DNA of 64,000 nt from Stenotrophomonas sp. BIO128-Bstrain (GCF_030128875.1 NZ_CP124620.1:1116001-1180000), one strand, 5' to 3'; numbered from the stretch's first letter, positions 41,122 to 51,320 are shown. Translations and numbers: made by a program. Notes: generated from the sequence alone by a model not told the origin.

Positions 41122-43476
41122 CTACTGGTGCCGCATCACCGCCTCCAGATGCGCCTCCGGATCGATCATGTGCGAGTGGTCATCCTGGTCCAGCTGGATC
41201 TCCGCCCAGTGGATGGCCCCGTTGAACCTGCCGCGCTCGGTCACATAGCCCTCATACACCGGCATGCCGGTGTCGATGCCCACGTCCAGGCCCTCATCGA
41301 AGGAGTAGTACAGCGGATGGGTACGCTCCACCTCGCCGGTACCTGAGGCTTTCCCGTCGATGTACAGGGTGACCGTGCCACCGCGCCCGATGCCGCCGCC
41401 CGCGTAGGCGAATTCCACCCGCACCTGATGGCGGCCGGTGCCGATGTCGGCCTCGGACAGCACCGTCTTCCGCAGCAGTCCGCAATGGTTGTAGTGGTAG
41501 CCCAGCTTGCCGTTTTCGGCAAAGAACGACCAGCCGCCGGTGCGTCCGCCCTGGGCGACGATCACGCCGTTGAGCGTGCCACTGGCGGGCGCTTCGATCT
41601 CGGCGGTTACCGCGTAGGAACGGTTCTTGACGTTGATCGCTACGTTCTCGCCCAGGCGGGTCATGCCGGGGTACAGCCGCAGGCTGTCGCCGGTGGTCAG
41701 CGTGGGACGTCCGGCAAGTTCGGGATTCATGCGTTCGGCGGCGCGATCGTCGATCGGCAGGACGTTGTGGCGAACCGCCTCGATCAGGAACAGCTGCTGC
41801 AGCTCGGCCAGCTTGTCCGGCTGCGCGGCGGCCAGGTTGTCGGCCTGGGTCCAGTCCTGGGTGGTGTCATACAGTTCCCAGACGTCCTGCGAAAAATCCA
41901 CGCCCTTGGCCACCACATTCCAGGGGGTGCGGTGCTTGGTCTGCGCGGTCCACCCGTTGTGGTAGATGCCGCGGTTGCCCATGATCTCGAAGTACTGCGT
42001 GAGGTGGCGCTCCTCGGCATCGGCGTCGTTGAAGGTGTAGGCCATGGAAACGCCGTGCATCGGTACCTGGGTGACACCGTTGACCGTATGCGGCTGTGCC
42101 AGCCCGGCGAGGTCCAGGATGGTCGGCGCCACGTCGATCACGTGGTGCCATTGGCTGCGCAGTTCGCCACTGCCGGTTATCCGGGCCGGCCAATGCACGA
42201 TGGTGCCGTTGCGCGTGCCGCCGTAGTGCGATGCCACCTGCTTGGTCCACTGGTAGGGCGTGCACAACGCATGCGCCCAACCGACGGCGTAGTGGTTGTA
42301 GGCCGTGGGTCCGCCCACCTCGTCCAGGTGCTGCTGCCAGAATGCTGCGGTCTCGTACTCGGCGCCCCCGTTGGAGGCGGTGGTGAGCATGAAGGCGCCG
42401 TTGATGCCGCCCTCGGCGGAGGCGCCGTTGTCGCCGATGATGAAGTACACCAGCGTGTCGTCGAGAACGCCAAGTTCCTCCAGCGCGTCGATCACGCGGC
42501 CGGTATGGTGGTCGGCGTACTCGAGGAAGGCGGCATAGACTTCCATCTGATGCGCGAGGATCGGCTTGAGTTCGGCCGGCATGTCCTCCCACGCCGGAAT
42601 GCCCTCCGGCCGCGGGGTGAGCACGGCATCGGCGGGGATGACACCCAGCTCGCGCTGGCGCGCGAAGGTAGCGGTACGCATGGCATCCCAGCCTTGATCG
42701 AACGCGCCTTTGTACTTGGCGATCCAGTCCTTGGGGACATGGTGCGGGGCGTGCGTCGCTCCCGGTGCGAAGTACACGAAGAAAGGTTTGTCCGGCGTCA
42801 GGCTCTTCTGCAGGCGGACATAGTCGATGGCCTTTTCGGCCAGGTCCGGCATCAGGTGGTAGTCCGGATCCAGCGGCGCCTCCACGGCAGAGACGCCATC
42901 GACCAGTGCGGGCGTCCACTGGTTGGTTTCACCGCCGATGAAGCCGTAGAAACGCTCGAAGCCACTGAAGGCCGGCCAATGGTCGAACGGGCCGGTCGGT
43001 CCGGACTCCCACACCGGCACTTCGTGGCACTTGCCGAACTGGGCGGTGTTGTAGCCGTTCTGGCGCAGGATTTCCGGCAGCGGCGTGACCGAATTGGGCC
43101 GTGTCGAACGATAGCCCGGCGCGGGGGTGGCGGTCTCGGTGATGTGGCCCATGGCCACCGCGTGGTGGTTGCGACCGGAGAGCAGCGCGGCGCGCGTGGG
43201 CGAGCACAGGGCGGTGGTGTGGAAGCGGGTGTAGCGCAGGCCGCTATTGGCCAGCCGATCGGCAGTGGGCGTATGCACGGGGCCGCCGAACGCGCTGGCG
43301 GCACCGAAGCCAACATCGTCGAACATGATCAGCAGGACATTGGGTGCGCCGTCCGGCGGGCGCTTTGCCGTGATGGGAGGAAGCTTGACCCCAAGTTTTT
43401 TCGCATCGAACGACAGGGGGCCCTGGTAGGCCTGGTCGGGGATCGGAAGGATGCTGCCGGGGAGTTCCTGGCTCAT
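41122..43476 (-). CDS. Arylsulfatase (type I, formylglycine)
   Basis: Sulfate ester hydrolase of 784 residues. The metal-binding start NVLLIMFDDVGFG and the formylglycine motif with Cys91 (ALCSPTRAALLSGRNHHAVA) define a type I sulfatase; GATHAPHHVPKDWI, IIGDNGASAEGGING and WHHVIDVAPTILDLAG follow as in AtsA-like enzymes. The C-terminal ~200 residues form a beta-sandwich-like module. There is no signal peptide, so the enzyme appears cytoplasmic. ATG 43476 has GAGG at good spacing and is preferred to GTG 43482. No formylglycine-generating enzyme or sulfate-ester transporter gene is in the window. Confidence 0.93.
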   Translation of the reverse strand: MSQELPGSILPIPDQAYQGPLSFDAKKLGVKLPPITAKRPPDGAPNVLLIMFDDVGFGAASAFGGPVHTPTADRLANSGLRYTRFHTTALCSPTRAALLSGRNHHAVAMGHITETATPAPGYRSTRPNSVTPLPEILRQNGYNTAQFGKCHEVPVWESGPTGPFDHWPAFSGFERFYGFIGGETNQWTPALVDGVSAVEAPLDPDYHLMPDLAEKAIDYVRLQKSLTPDKPFFVYFAPGATHAPHHVPKDWIAKYKGAFDQGWDAMRTATFARQRELGVIPADAVLTPRPEGIPAWEDMPAELKPILAHQMEVYAAFLEYADHHTGRVIDALEELGVLDDTLVYFIIGDNGASAEGGINGAFMLTTASNGGAEYETAAFWQQHLDEVGGPTAYNHYAVGWAHALCTPYQWTKQVASHYGGTRNGTIVHWPARITGSGELRSQWHHVIDVAPTILDLAGLAQPHTVNGVTQVPMHGVSMAYTFNDADAEERHLTQYFEIMGNRGIYHNGWTAQTKHRTPWNVVAKGVDFSQDVWELYDTTQDWTQADNLAAAQPDKLAELQQLFLIEAVRHNVLPIDDRAAERMNPELAGRPTLTTGDSLRLYPGMTRLGENVAINVKNRSYAVTAEIEAPASGTLNGVIVAQGGRTGGWSFFAENGKLGYHYNHCGLLRKTVLSEADIGTGRHQVRVEFAYAGGGIGRGGTVTLYIDGKASGTGEVERTHPLYYSFDEGLDVGIDTGMPVYEGYVTERGRFNGAIHWAEIQLDQDDHSHMIDPEAHLEAVMRHQ

Positions 43477-43612
43477 GGTCACGCCTCGATGGACTGAGGC
43501 CCCAGTGTGGCCAGCGGGGTCTGTGTTGGCACCCGAAAATAGACGGGCCGCGGCCTAGGTAGAAGTACTGGCGGCGGCGCGCCGGGTCGATTTACCGCCG
43601 GTGGCCGGCCAA

Positions 43613-44539
43613 CTATCTCACCGGTTTTCCGTAGCTGTCCGAGAGCATTGCCTTGTAGGCCTCCAGAGGCTGGAGTCCCACCGCGCGCCGCCGGGCGTCG
43701 AGGGTCTGCATGTCTTCGGTGGGCTGAAGCTCCATCACGCCGTCGGCGGCGCTCTTGAACTGCGTGCCGTAACGCTGCGGCTTGCCCTGCGCGATGAGCA
43801 CCCGGTCGGTCAACAGCGCTACATCCGCGGCGTCGGCATCGCCGGTCTCGGCGGCGGTCTGCATCAACGCCAACGCCTGCGCCTGGAACGCGGGGTCATG
43901 ATCGGCGTGCTGCACGATCAGCCATGCGGCCTTGGCCCCGTCGCGGCCGACCCGCGTGGTGCCTGGCCACCCCTTCTCGGCGATCACGGCTTTCAACCAC
44001 GTTGCATTGGCTTCGCTCACCGGCGCCGTCTGCCGCCACGCATCGCCGCCACCAGCGGCGATGGCGGCATGTTGCGCGGTCTGGTCCTTCGCCTCGCGTG
44101 CGAGCAAGGCCTGCCTCAACGGCGCATCGCGCAGCGCTTCGTGCTTCTTTTCTTCGGCGATGACCCGCTGCAGCACCGCTGGCCATGCGGGATCGGCGCG
44201 CAGCGCATTCAGCCCGGGACGCTGTTTGGTCCGCAGGTCCTCCAGTGGCAGGCGACCACTGGCGAGCAGCGCATCCACGTACGCAAACGCCGCGGCATGG
44301 TCGCCGGCTGCCGCCGTGCATTCGATCAGCAGCAGCTCGCCTCCGTCGGGGAAGGGGATGCCGTGCGTGTACAGGTCACTCAAGGTGGCGCTGCAGGCGG
44401 CGTAGTCGTTGTTGCCGTAGGCATCCAGCGCGGTGAAGAAGCTGGCCGGCTTGGCGGCGGCAGCCGCGGCGGCGGCGAACAGGGCGGCCGTCAGCGTTGC
44501 CGCCCGGGTTGCTATGGGTCGTATTGGCCTTCCGTGCAT
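43613..44539 (-). CDS. Exported DUF6624-like protein
   Basis: A 308-residue protein with an N-terminal signal peptide (RAATLTAALFAAAAAAAA then KPASF). The C-terminal region WLIVQHADHDPAFQAQALAL, ETGDADAADVALLTDRVLIA and GKPQRYGTQF is the hallmark of DUF6624 proteins, whose role is not known. The N-terminal half has helical repeat-like segments (AYGNNDYAACSATLSDLYTH) resembling Sel1/TPR-type pairs. It precedes the sulfatase on the same strand by 136 bases but need not be functionally linked. Confidence 0.75.
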   Translation of the reverse strand: MHGRPIRPIATRAATLTAALFAAAAAAAAKPASFFTALDAYGNNDYAACSATLSDLYTHGIPFPDGGELLLIECTAAAGDHAAAFAYVDALLASGRLPLEDLRTKQRPGLNALRADPAWPAVLQRVIAEEKKHEALRDAPLRQALLAREAKDQTAQHAAIAAGGGDAWRQTAPVSEANATWLKAVIAEKGWPGTTRVGRDGAKAAWLIVQHADHDPAFQAQALALMQTAAETGDADAADVALLTDRVLIAQGKPQRYGTQFKSAADGVMELQPTEDMQTLDARRRAVGLQPLEAYKAMLSDSYGKPVR

Positions 44540-44789
44540 GGGTCATCTTCCCTGGTGAACGCACCGACAACGTAGCGGCTTCAGCCCCCGGAATTCAACC
44601 TGGCGTGCGCGAGCCGAAGCCGTGCGATCACGGCGTGGGCAGTAGCAGTCGAAGAACATGCCGGTCCCTCCAGCCTGCCGGATCGTGCGGGCGGTGTGAT
44701 GCCCAGGCTCACGCGCAGCACGCACGGCGTTGATCCAGGCTCCCGCACTCTGGCGCATTCGTCACTCTCCCAACGCCCGGGACAGCGCC

Positions 44790-45707
44790 ATGGCCGATCT
44801 GCCTCCCCATCGTTACGACGTCATCATCATCGGTGGCAGCTACGCGGGCATGTCCGCCGCGCTGCAGCTGGTGCGCGCCCGCCGCAAGGTGCTGATCATC
44901 GACGGGGGGACGCCGCGCAACCGGAATGCGCGCGTCGCGCATGGGTTCCTTGGGCGGGAGGGGCTGCCGCCGGCAGATATCGCTTCCCAGGCCCGCGACG
45001 AACTGCTGCGCTATCCCACGTTGACCTGGCTCGCCGGTGTTGCCCGTTCTGCTACGGCAACGGCATCGGAAGACGGCGGGACCTTCCGGGTCGAGGTGGA
45101 CGCCGGCCAGGCGTTTCTGGCGGATCGGGTGATCCTGGCGTACGGCGTAACCGATGATCTGCCCGACATCCAGGGCATCGGCGAACGTTGGGGCCGGAGC
45201 GTTTTTCATTGCCCGTACTGCCACGGCTACGAGGTGTTCGAAGGGCGCATCGGGGTGATCGGCTGCGCGAAGGATGGTGGCGCGGCCCAGGCGCTGCTGC
45301 TGTGCGACTGGGGCAACATCACGCTGTTCTGCAGCGAAGCCTCCGCGAGGATCGATCCCGCACAGCGTGCACGGCTGGACGCGTGCGGCGTCGTGGTCGA
45401 ATCGACCCGCGTACGCGCGGTGGAAGACAGCGCTACCGTGGTGCTCGCCGACGGGCGCCGGGTGGAGGTGGATGCGCTGTTCATTTCACCGCATTCGCGG
45501 TTGTCCAGTGATCTGGCCGAGCAATTGGGCTGCGAGCTCAAGGATGGCGGGTGCATCACCACCGATTCGGCCAAGCAGACCACGGTACCGGGCGTGTTTG
45601 CCTGCGGCGACGCGGCCCGGATGGCAGGCAGCATCGCGCTGGCAGCGGGCGAGGGCGCGCTGGCGGGCGTGGCGGTGCATCACTCCTTGATGGGGCTGTT
45701 GGGATAG
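44790..45707 (+). CDS. Thioredoxin reductase-like FAD/NAD(P) oxidoreductase
   Basis: A 305-residue flavoprotein of the TrxB-like two-dinucleotide-fold family. The FAD motif YDVIIIGGSYAGMSAALQLV is at the N-terminus, the redox-active CPYC (FHCPYCHGYEVF) follows, then the NAD(P) motif IGVIGCAKDGGAAQALLL and the second FAD block TTVPGVFACGDAARMAGSIA. It differs from true TrxB (GGAT-type NADP motif), fitting the group of pyridine-nucleotide disulfide oxidoreductases of unknown partner. ATG 44790 has GGGA nine bases before it. It is divergent from the DUF6624 gene. Confidence 0.88.
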   Translation: MADLPPHRYDVIIIGGSYAGMSAALQLVRARRKVLIIDGGTPRNRNARVAHGFLGREGLPPADIASQARDELLRYPTLTWLAGVARSATATASEDGGTFRVEVDAGQAFLADRVILAYGVTDDLPDIQGIGERWGRSVFHCPYCHGYEVFEGRIGVIGCAKDGGAAQALLLCDWGNITLFCSEASARIDPAQRARLDACGVVVESTRVRAVEDSATVVLADGRRVEVDALFISPHSRLSSDLAEQLGCELKDGGCITTDSAKQTTVPGVFACGDAARMAGSIALAAGEGALAGVAVHHSLMGLLG

Positions 45708-45855
45708 CGCCCGAGGAAGGTGTCGCGTTGTTGGAAGAAGCGGGATTGGAGCAGCCGGGCTTTGTTCCATGCCGCGCTGTGTCTCGGGGGGCGGATCGCC
45801 TACGCCGGTGGAGAACACGGCTGATGGAAGGCATGGCAGAGTAAGAACACCCGTA

Positions 45856-45897
45856 ATACTGCGCTCAGCTGACCTGATACTGCGCTCAGCTGACCTC
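45856..45897. repeat. 21-base tandem repeat
   Basis: Two adjacent copies of ATACTGCGCTCAGCTGACCT, 21-base period, identical over 20 bases with the last base G or C. It lies between the flavoprotein and the CsbD gene, past the stops of both. Confidence 0.6.
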
Positions 45898-45944
45898 CCA
45901 CTGCCCTCTGCCGCTGATGCGGTCAGAGAGCCGTGGGATGAGAC

Positions 45945-46115
45945 TCAGCGGCGCGCGTCGTCGCGGGCCTTGCCCACGTCGCTCTGCACTTCGCCCACAC
46001 CCTTCTGGATCTTGCCTTCCACTTCCTTCGTCTTGTCGCCGGTGACCTTGCCCACGACTTCCTTTACGGTGCCCTTGACCTGGTTCTTGGCGCCTTCAGT
46101 GCGATTCTTGTCCAT
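45945..46115 (-). CDS. CsbD-family stress protein
   Basis: A 56-residue hydrophilic protein, MDKNRTEGAKNQVKGTVKEV then VGKVTGDKTKEVEGKIQKGV, the CsbD signature of two amphipathic repeats. CsbD proteins are abundant under general stress and in stationary phase; the mechanism is unknown. ATG 46115 has GGAG nine bases upstream; the longer in-frame start is unsupported. It is monocistronic. Confidence 0.9.
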   Translation of the reverse strand: MDKNRTEGAKNQVKGTVKEVVGKVTGDKTKEVEGKIQKGVGEVQSDVGKARDDARR

Positions 46116-46263
46116 GGTTGACTCCACAATGTAGTTAGAGAGAGGCCCCGTGTTGCTGGGCATCTCCACCCTGACGGGACGGCAGTGGCGCGAAGGTGAA
46201 ATTCGCTGGTGATGCGGAATCCGTTCAAGCGCCGGAAAGGTTGACGCTCACGCGCGCTGCACG

Positions 46264-47007
46264 TCATTCATCCGCATCGCGCTCATCCCACGCATCGCCA
46301 TCCCATTGCGGTGGTTCGGTGGTGGCTGCGGCGGCATCCGGATCGACAGGTTCCAACAGCGTGTAATCGTTGCGCGCGGGATCACGAAACGCGCGGCTGA
46401 CCGGATAGGCCTCCAGTGCGGGCGTAGTGGCGCGGGCGTTCAGTGCCGCGGGCGTTTTGAAGGCGCCGCTCAACCAGTCCAGTGCGGCGGCCGGTGCAAT
46501 GAAGATCGGTCCATCTGGCGTGAGCGGGGCAGGGATCGCGTGGTTCGGCCCGGTCAGGACCGTGAAGCTGTCCAGCTGCTGGCCATCCTCGCTTTCCCAG
46601 TGTTCCCATAGGCCGGCGGCGAGCAGGACACGCCCGTCCTTGCGCTGCACGAACAGCGGCCATGGCGGCCGGCGCGCGCGGTCCCATTTGTAATACCCGG
46701 TCATGGGCAGCACGCACGGGCGCTGTGCCCAGGCCTGCGCGTAGATGCGGCTGCGTGGCGCGCGCTCCAGCCGTGCGGTCACCGTTGTATAGGGCGTGGC
46801 CGGTTCCTTGGACCAGCGCGGCACCAGCCCCCACACCATGTCGGCCACGGCAATGGAGCCGTCGTGGTCGCGCGCCAGCACCGTGGCCACGCTGCCCTTG
46901 GCGATGTTGTAGTGGTCCGGGCCGGCAGCCAGCGTCCGCGCCAGCGCGGCAGGCAGTCCGGCGGGAAGTGACTCGGTGTCGGCGATGGCTTGTGCGAAAC
47001 GGCGCAT
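46264..47007 (-). CDS. SRAP (YedK/HMCES)-family protein lacking catalytic residues
   Basis: A 247-residue SOS-response-associated-peptidase fold protein, seen in MVWGLVPRWSKEPATPYTTV, TARLERAPRSRIYAQAWAQR, CVLPMTGYYKWDR and LAAGLWEHWESEDGQQLDSF. Active SRAP enzymes crosslink to abasic sites with Cys2 (MCGRFA) and need an Asn, a Glu (YEW) and a His (HDRMP). Here the start is MRRFAQ, the Asn position is Thr77, the Glu position is Lys107 (YYKW) and the His region reads APLTPDGP. All four catalytic positions therefore appear replaced. It may bind DNA without crosslinking. An upstream start restoring Cys2 is not present. Confidence 0.85.
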   Translation of the reverse strand: MRRFAQAIADTESLPAGLPAALARTLAAGPDHYNIAKGSVATVLARDHDGSIAVADMVWGLVPRWSKEPATPYTTVTARLERAPRSRIYAQAWAQRPCVLPMTGYYKWDRARRPPWPLFVQRKDGRVLLAAGLWEHWESEDGQQLDSFTVLTGPNHAIPAPLTPDGPIFIAPAAALDWLSGAFKTPAALNARATTPALEAYPVSRAFRDPARNDYTLLEPVDPDAAAATTEPPQWDGDAWDERDADE

Positions 47008-47092
47008 GGGCCGAGCATCCGACGATATCCGTGACGGCCTCGTAGGCAGCGCAGGCGTTGCTCACCCGGGCGTTGCCTGCTGTGCACGGCGC

Positions 47093-48052
47093 TCATGTGT
47101 CCGGATGCGGCTCGGCCAACGCGGCCCGCCGCGCCTGGAACACTTCTGGCGTCTGCGGCTTGACGAACAGGGCGACCAGCTCGGGATACTCGGCTTTCAC
47201 CGCTTTCTCGATCCGGGTGATGCACGCCTCGATCTGCGGCGTGGTGCGATCATCTTCGAACTCGGCACTCAGCATCGCCACGACCTGTTCGGGTCCCATC
47301 TGCATGGTGGTCACGCCATTGGCGCGGCGCAGGTCGGCATCGGTGTTGGCCACGGCGAGAATGCGCTTGGCAACGCTTGGGTGCGCCGGTTCGCCCACCA
47401 GCAGCCCCTTGGTTTCGCGTGCAAGCAGGAAGGCAGTGACCGCCAGCACACCGGCGATGCACAGCGAAGCGACGCCATCAAGGATGGGCATGTCCAGCAG
47501 CTGCGCGGCGAGCAGGCCGACCAGCGCGAAGCCCAGGCCGAGCAGGGCGGCGCTGTCTTCCAGCAGCACCGTGAATGTGGAGGGATCCTTGCTGCGGCGG
47601 AATGCCTCGAAGTAGCCCAATGAACCCTTGGTGGCGCGGAATTCGCGCAGCGCGATCCACCACGAGGTGCCTTCGAACACGAGCGAGATGCCCAGCACGA
47701 TGTAGCTGATGAGGTGGTTGGTGGCCGGCTCCGGGTTGCGGATGTGCTGGATGCCTTCATACGCCGAGACGCCCGCACCGGCGGCGAACACCAGCAGCGC
47801 CACGATGAAGCTCCAGAAGTACAGTTCCCGCCCATGGCCGAAGGGATGCAGGGTGTCCGGCTTCTGCTCGGCCCGGCGCAGGCCATACAACAGCAGCAGC
47901 TCGTTGATGGTATCCACCAGCGAGTGGACGCCCTCGCTGAGCATGGCCGAACTGCCGGAGATGCCGGCGGCGACGAACTTGGCGATGGCGATGGCCAGGT
48001 TGCCGGCGAGCGCGGCATAGATCACGAGACGGGAGCCAGTCGGCTTGGCCAT
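47093..48052 (-). CDS. Cation diffusion facilitator transporter
   Basis: Inner-membrane metal:proton antiporter of 319 residues with about six transmembrane helices. The first metal-site motif is in SAMLSEGVHSLVDTINELLL (His43/Asp47), the second in VLLEDSAALLGLGFALVGL, and a cytoplasmic C-terminal domain (VTTMQMGPEQVVAMLSAEFE) follows. LHPFGHGRELYFWSFIVALL is the CDF signature. The pattern resembles the SLC30A9-like branch; zinc, iron or manganese export is possible. It lies 85 bases before the SRAP-like gene on the same strand. Confidence 0.92.
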   Translation of the reverse strand: MAKPTGSRLVIYAALAGNLAIAIAKFVAAGISGSSAMLSEGVHSLVDTINELLLLYGLRRAEQKPDTLHPFGHGRELYFWSFIVALLVFAAGAGVSAYEGIQHIRNPEPATNHLISYIVLGISLVFEGTSWWIALREFRATKGSLGYFEAFRRSKDPSTFTVLLEDSAALLGLGFALVGLLAAQLLDMPILDGVASLCIAGVLAVTAFLLARETKGLLVGEPAHPSVAKRILAVANTDADLRRANGVTTMQMGPEQVVAMLSAEFEDDRTTPQIEACITRIEKAVKAEYPELVALFVKPQTPEVFQARRAALAEPHPDT

Positions 48053-48422
48053 GGCGGAGGCGGGGGTGGGGAGGGTGCGGCATCATCGCCAACGGCGCGT
48101 CCCGGGCGCGTGCACGTCCGGGCCTGGCAGGCCGGGCGGCAGTGCGGCGCTGAGCGGCCGGGGCTGTACCCGCCGCCCGTGGCGCGGGACAATCCGTGGC
48201 CGTGGGCAGCGATCTGTTACGGCTGCGGGCGTTGACATGGAGTTGGCCCCGCGTGGATTAAATTGCTCTCCCCCTACCGGCCGGCCGACCGCTGCCTGCC
48301 GTTCCCCCTGCTGCTGCGATGCCTTTCAGTTCAAGGTTCGGTGACCCGATGATGTCTGTCCTTCCCTGGTCTGTCGCGCGGCTGCGCGGCGCGCGTGCCC
48401 CGGCCGTCCTGGAGCAGCGCGC
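48053..48422. other. Divergent promoter region, no gene seen
   Basis: 370 GC-rich bases between the CDF transporter and the hybrid kinase. Open frames here are high-GC shadows. No operator-like repeat or RNA gene was recognised. Confidence 0.4.
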
Positions 48423-51305
48423 ATGAGTGCAGGGGTGGGGCGTTTTCCCGGCAGCACCGGCCCGATGGCCGAGCAGGTGCGTGGATGGAACTGGCAGGCG
48501 ACGCCGGTGGGTTCGATCGACCATTGGCCCAGTGCGCTGCGCAATGCGGTCAACCTGATCCTGGCCTCGCCCGAGAGCATGTACGTGGTCTGGGGCGATG
48601 ACCTGACGTTCTTCTTCAACGATGCCTACAGCCCGATCCTGGGCCCGCGCCTGCAGGGGGCGCTGGGGGCGCCGCTGAGGCAGCTGTGGGCGGATGCGTG
48701 GGACGCCGTGTGCGCACCGATCGAGGCTGCCTTCGCAGGCGGGTCCTCCCGCTACGAGAACCTGCCGGTCTCGATGAGCCGCCAGGGCGTGCCTGAAGAG
48801 ACCTGGTGGACATTCTCCTTCTCGCCGATCTTCCTGGACGATGGCAGTGTCGGCGGCGCGTTCTGCGTGACCAACGAGGTGACCAGCATCATCGTGGCGC
48901 AGCAGCGCCTGGCCAAGGAGAACGAGCGCCTGATCGCGCTGTTCGACAAGTCGCCGATGTTCATGGCCTTCCTCAGCGGGCCGGAGCATCGCGTCGAGCT
49001 GGCCAACCCGGGCTACCAACGCCTGGTCGGCAACCGCCACGTGCTCGGGAAGTCGATCCGGGAGGCGCTGCCGGAAATCGTCGACCAGGGTTTCATGCCG
49101 TTGCTGGACGAGGTGTACCGCACCGGCAAGCCGTACATCGGCAGCGAGATGGTCTACGACGCGCCGTTCCCGTCCGATCCCTCATCGGCCCGGCGCCTGC
49201 TGGATCTCGTCTTCCAGCCGGTGGCCGGCGAAGACGGCAGCACTGCCGGCGTGTTCGTGCAGGGCCTGGATGTCACCTCCCACATCGAGCTGCAGCGCAC
49301 GATGCGGCAGGTGGAGGCGCGCAATCGCCAGATCATCGACAGTGCCAGCGACTACGCGATCGTCGCCTCGGACCTGCAGGGCAACGTGACCCTGTGGAAT
49401 GCCGGTGCCGAGCACATCTTCGGCTGGACGGAGGCCGAGATGCTGGGCCAGAAGGTGGAGCGGATCTATACCCAGGAGGACATCCTGGCCGACCGCCTGC
49501 GCCACAACCAGAGCGTCTCGATCGCATCGGGCGGGGTCAGCGGTGAGCGCTGGCTGGCACGCAAATCCGGCGGGCGGTTCTGGGCCAGCGGCGCCATGAC
49601 CGTGCTGCGCGATGAAGATGGCGCCGCGCTGGGCTTCGTCAAGGTGCTGGGCGACCGGACAGAAGAGCGCCGCGCCAGCGATGCACTGGCCCATAGCGAG
49701 CGACGCCTCGGCGCGCTGGTGAGCGCCTCCTCGCAGTCGCTCTATGCGGTCACCGCCGACTGGCGCGAGATGCGCCAGATTCTGGCCACTGGACCGGTCG
49801 CGCAGGACGACAACCTGCCCGCGCTCAGCGACTGGAAGGAGCGCTACGTACATCCGGAGGATCTGGGCCTGCTGGAGCAGGCCATCGCCCGCGCGCTGGC
49901 GCAGCGGGAGCCGCTGGCGCTGGAACACCGCAGCCTGCTCGCCGATGGCAGCGTGCGCTGGGTGCAGATGCGCGCGGTGCCGCTGCTGGACGGCAACGGC
50001 GAGATCACCGAATGGTTCGGCACTGCCTCGGACGTGACCGAGCGGCGCCTGGCCGAAGACCAGCTGCGCGAGCTGACCTTGACCCTGGAAGAGCGGGTGC
50101 AGGCGCGCAGCGCCGAGCTGCAGGTGGCTGAAGAGCGGTTGCGGCAAAGCCAGAAGATGGAGGCCGTGGGCCAGTTGACCGGCGGCCTGGCGCATGACTT
50201 CAACAACCTGCTGACCGCCATCTCGGTCGGCCTGGAGCTGCTGGAGCTGCGCATCGATCAGCGTCGCTACGATGATGTGGGCCGGTACCTGGAGATGGCG
50301 CAGTCCAGCGCGTCGCGCGCCACCGCGCTGACCCAGCGGCTGCTGGCCTTCTCCCGCCGGCAGACGCTGGCGCCGACGCCGGTGGTGGCCGATGCCCTGG
50401 TGCGCGGGATGCTGGACATCATCTCGCGCACGCTGGGGCCGTCGATCGCGATCGCCACGCAGCTCGATTCCGATCCATGGTCGGTGCTGGTGGATGTGCC
50501 GCAGATGGAGAATGCGCTGTTGAACCTGTGCATCAATGCCCGCGATGCGATGCCCGAGGGCGGCCCGCTGACCATCAGTGCGGCGAACGTGACGTTGCAG
50601 GGCGAGGCTGCGGCAGCGCTGGATACGCCCCCGGGCGATTACGTGCGGCTGGCCGTCAAGGACGCCGGAACCGGCATGGAGGCGGCGGTGATCGAGAAGG
50701 TCTTCGAGCCGTTCTTCACCACCAAGCCGATCGGGCAGGGCACCGGCCTGGGCCTGTCGATGATCTATGGCTTCACTCGCCAGTCCGGCGGCCAGGTGCG
50801 GATTGATTCGCAGGTCGGCCAGGGCACGACGGTGGAGCTGTACCTGCCACGCTTCATCGGCGAAACCGCGGCCAATGCGGTGCAGGAGACCGAGCAGGAT
50901 GCGCCCGCCACATCCACGCCCAGCGTCGGGACGATCCTGGTGGTTGAAGACGAGGGGGCGATCCGCGCGCTGCTCAGCGAGGTGCTGGGCGGCGCCGGCT
51001 ATCGGGTGCTGGAGGCGCCGGAGGGCGGCCAGGCGGTCGAGCTGCTGCACTCCGGGCAGCCCATCGACCTGCTGATCACCGATGTTGGCCTCACTGGCGG
51101 GCTCAATGGCCGGCAGGTCGCCGATGCAGGGCGCCAAGTGCGGCCCGGGCTGCCGGTGTTGTTCATCACCGGCTATGCGGCGTCGGCGGCGGTGGGCGCC
51201 GGGCAGCTGGAGGAGGGGATGGAAGTGCTGACCAAACCCTTCACCACTGCCGAACTGGAGCGGCGTGCGCGCGCGCTGTTGGCGACTGCAGGCAGCAGCC
51301 AGTGA
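48423..51305 (+). CDS. PAS-containing hybrid sensor histidine kinase
   Basis: A 960-residue soluble hybrid kinase. Order: an N-terminal PAS-like region (about 20-160; [20 protein letters not shown]), three further PAS domains (to about 560; for example [20 protein letters not shown]), a coiled linker ([20 protein letters not shown]), HisKA with His591 ([13 protein letters not shown]), HATPase ([31 protein letters not shown]), and a C-terminal receiver with Asp887 (LLITDVGL). No membrane helix is seen. It is convergent with the receiver gene 51321-51701. The signal is unknown; the neighbouring bacteriophytochrome suggests a linked light/redox network. Confidence 0.92.
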   Translation: MSAGVGRFPGSTGPMAEQVRGWNWQATPVGSIDHWPSALRNAVNLILASPESMYVVWGDDLTFFFNDAYSPILGPRLQGALGAPLRQLWADAWDAVCAPIEAAFAGGSSRYENLPVSMSRQGVPEETWWTFSFSPIFLDDGSVGGAFCVTNEVTSIIVAQQRLAKENERLIALFDKSPMFMAFLSGPEHRVELANPGYQRLVGNRHVLGKSIREALPEIVDQGFMPLLDEVYRTGKPYIGSEMVYDAPFPSDPSSARRLLDLVFQPVAGEDGSTAGVFVQGLDVTSHIELQRTMRQVEARNRQIIDSASDYAIVASDLQGNVTLWNAGAEHIFGWTEAEMLGQKVERIYTQEDILADRLRHNQSVSIASGGVSGERWLARKSGGRFWASGAMTVLRDEDGAALGFVKVLGDRTEERRASDALAHSERRLGALVSASSQSLYAVTADWREMRQILATGPVAQDDNLPALSDWKERYVHPEDLGLLEQAIARALAQREPLALEHRSLLADGSVRWVQMRAVPLLDGNGEITEWFGTASDVTERRLAEDQLRELTLTLEERVQARSAELQVAEERLRQSQKMEAVGQLTGGLAHDFNNLLTAISVGLELLELRIDQRRYDDVGRYLEMAQSSASRATALTQRLLAFSRRQTLAPTPVVADALVRGMLDIISRTLGPSIAIATQLDSDPWSVLVDVPQMENALLNLCINARDAMPEGGPLTISAANVTLQGEAAAALDTPPGDYVRLAVKDAGTGMEAAVIEKVFEPFFTTKPIGQGTGLGLSMIYGFTRQSGGQVRIDSQVGQGTTVELYLPRFIGETAANAVQETEQDAPATSTPSVGTILVVEDEGAIRALLSEVLGGAGYRVLEAPEGGQAVELLHSGQPIDLLITDVGLTGGLNGRQVADAGRQVRPGLPVLFITGYAASAAVGAGQLEEGMEVLTKPFTTAELERRARALLATAGSSQ

Positions 51306-51320
51306 CGGTGTTGGCTGCGC

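Noticed and set aside
41428..43497. Plus-strand open frame of 689 codons opposite the sulfatase
   Set aside because: Antisense shadow of a clear sulfatase gene caused by third-position GC bias.
46264..47065. Upstream start for the SRAP gene that would restore Cys2
   Set aside because: No in-frame ATG followed by a Cys-Gly-Arg-Phe reading exists; the only MC-like reading is out of frame.
49182..51137. Minus-strand 651-codon frame opposite the hybrid kinase
   Set aside because: Shadow of the PAS-kinase gene, no domain signature and no ribosome site.
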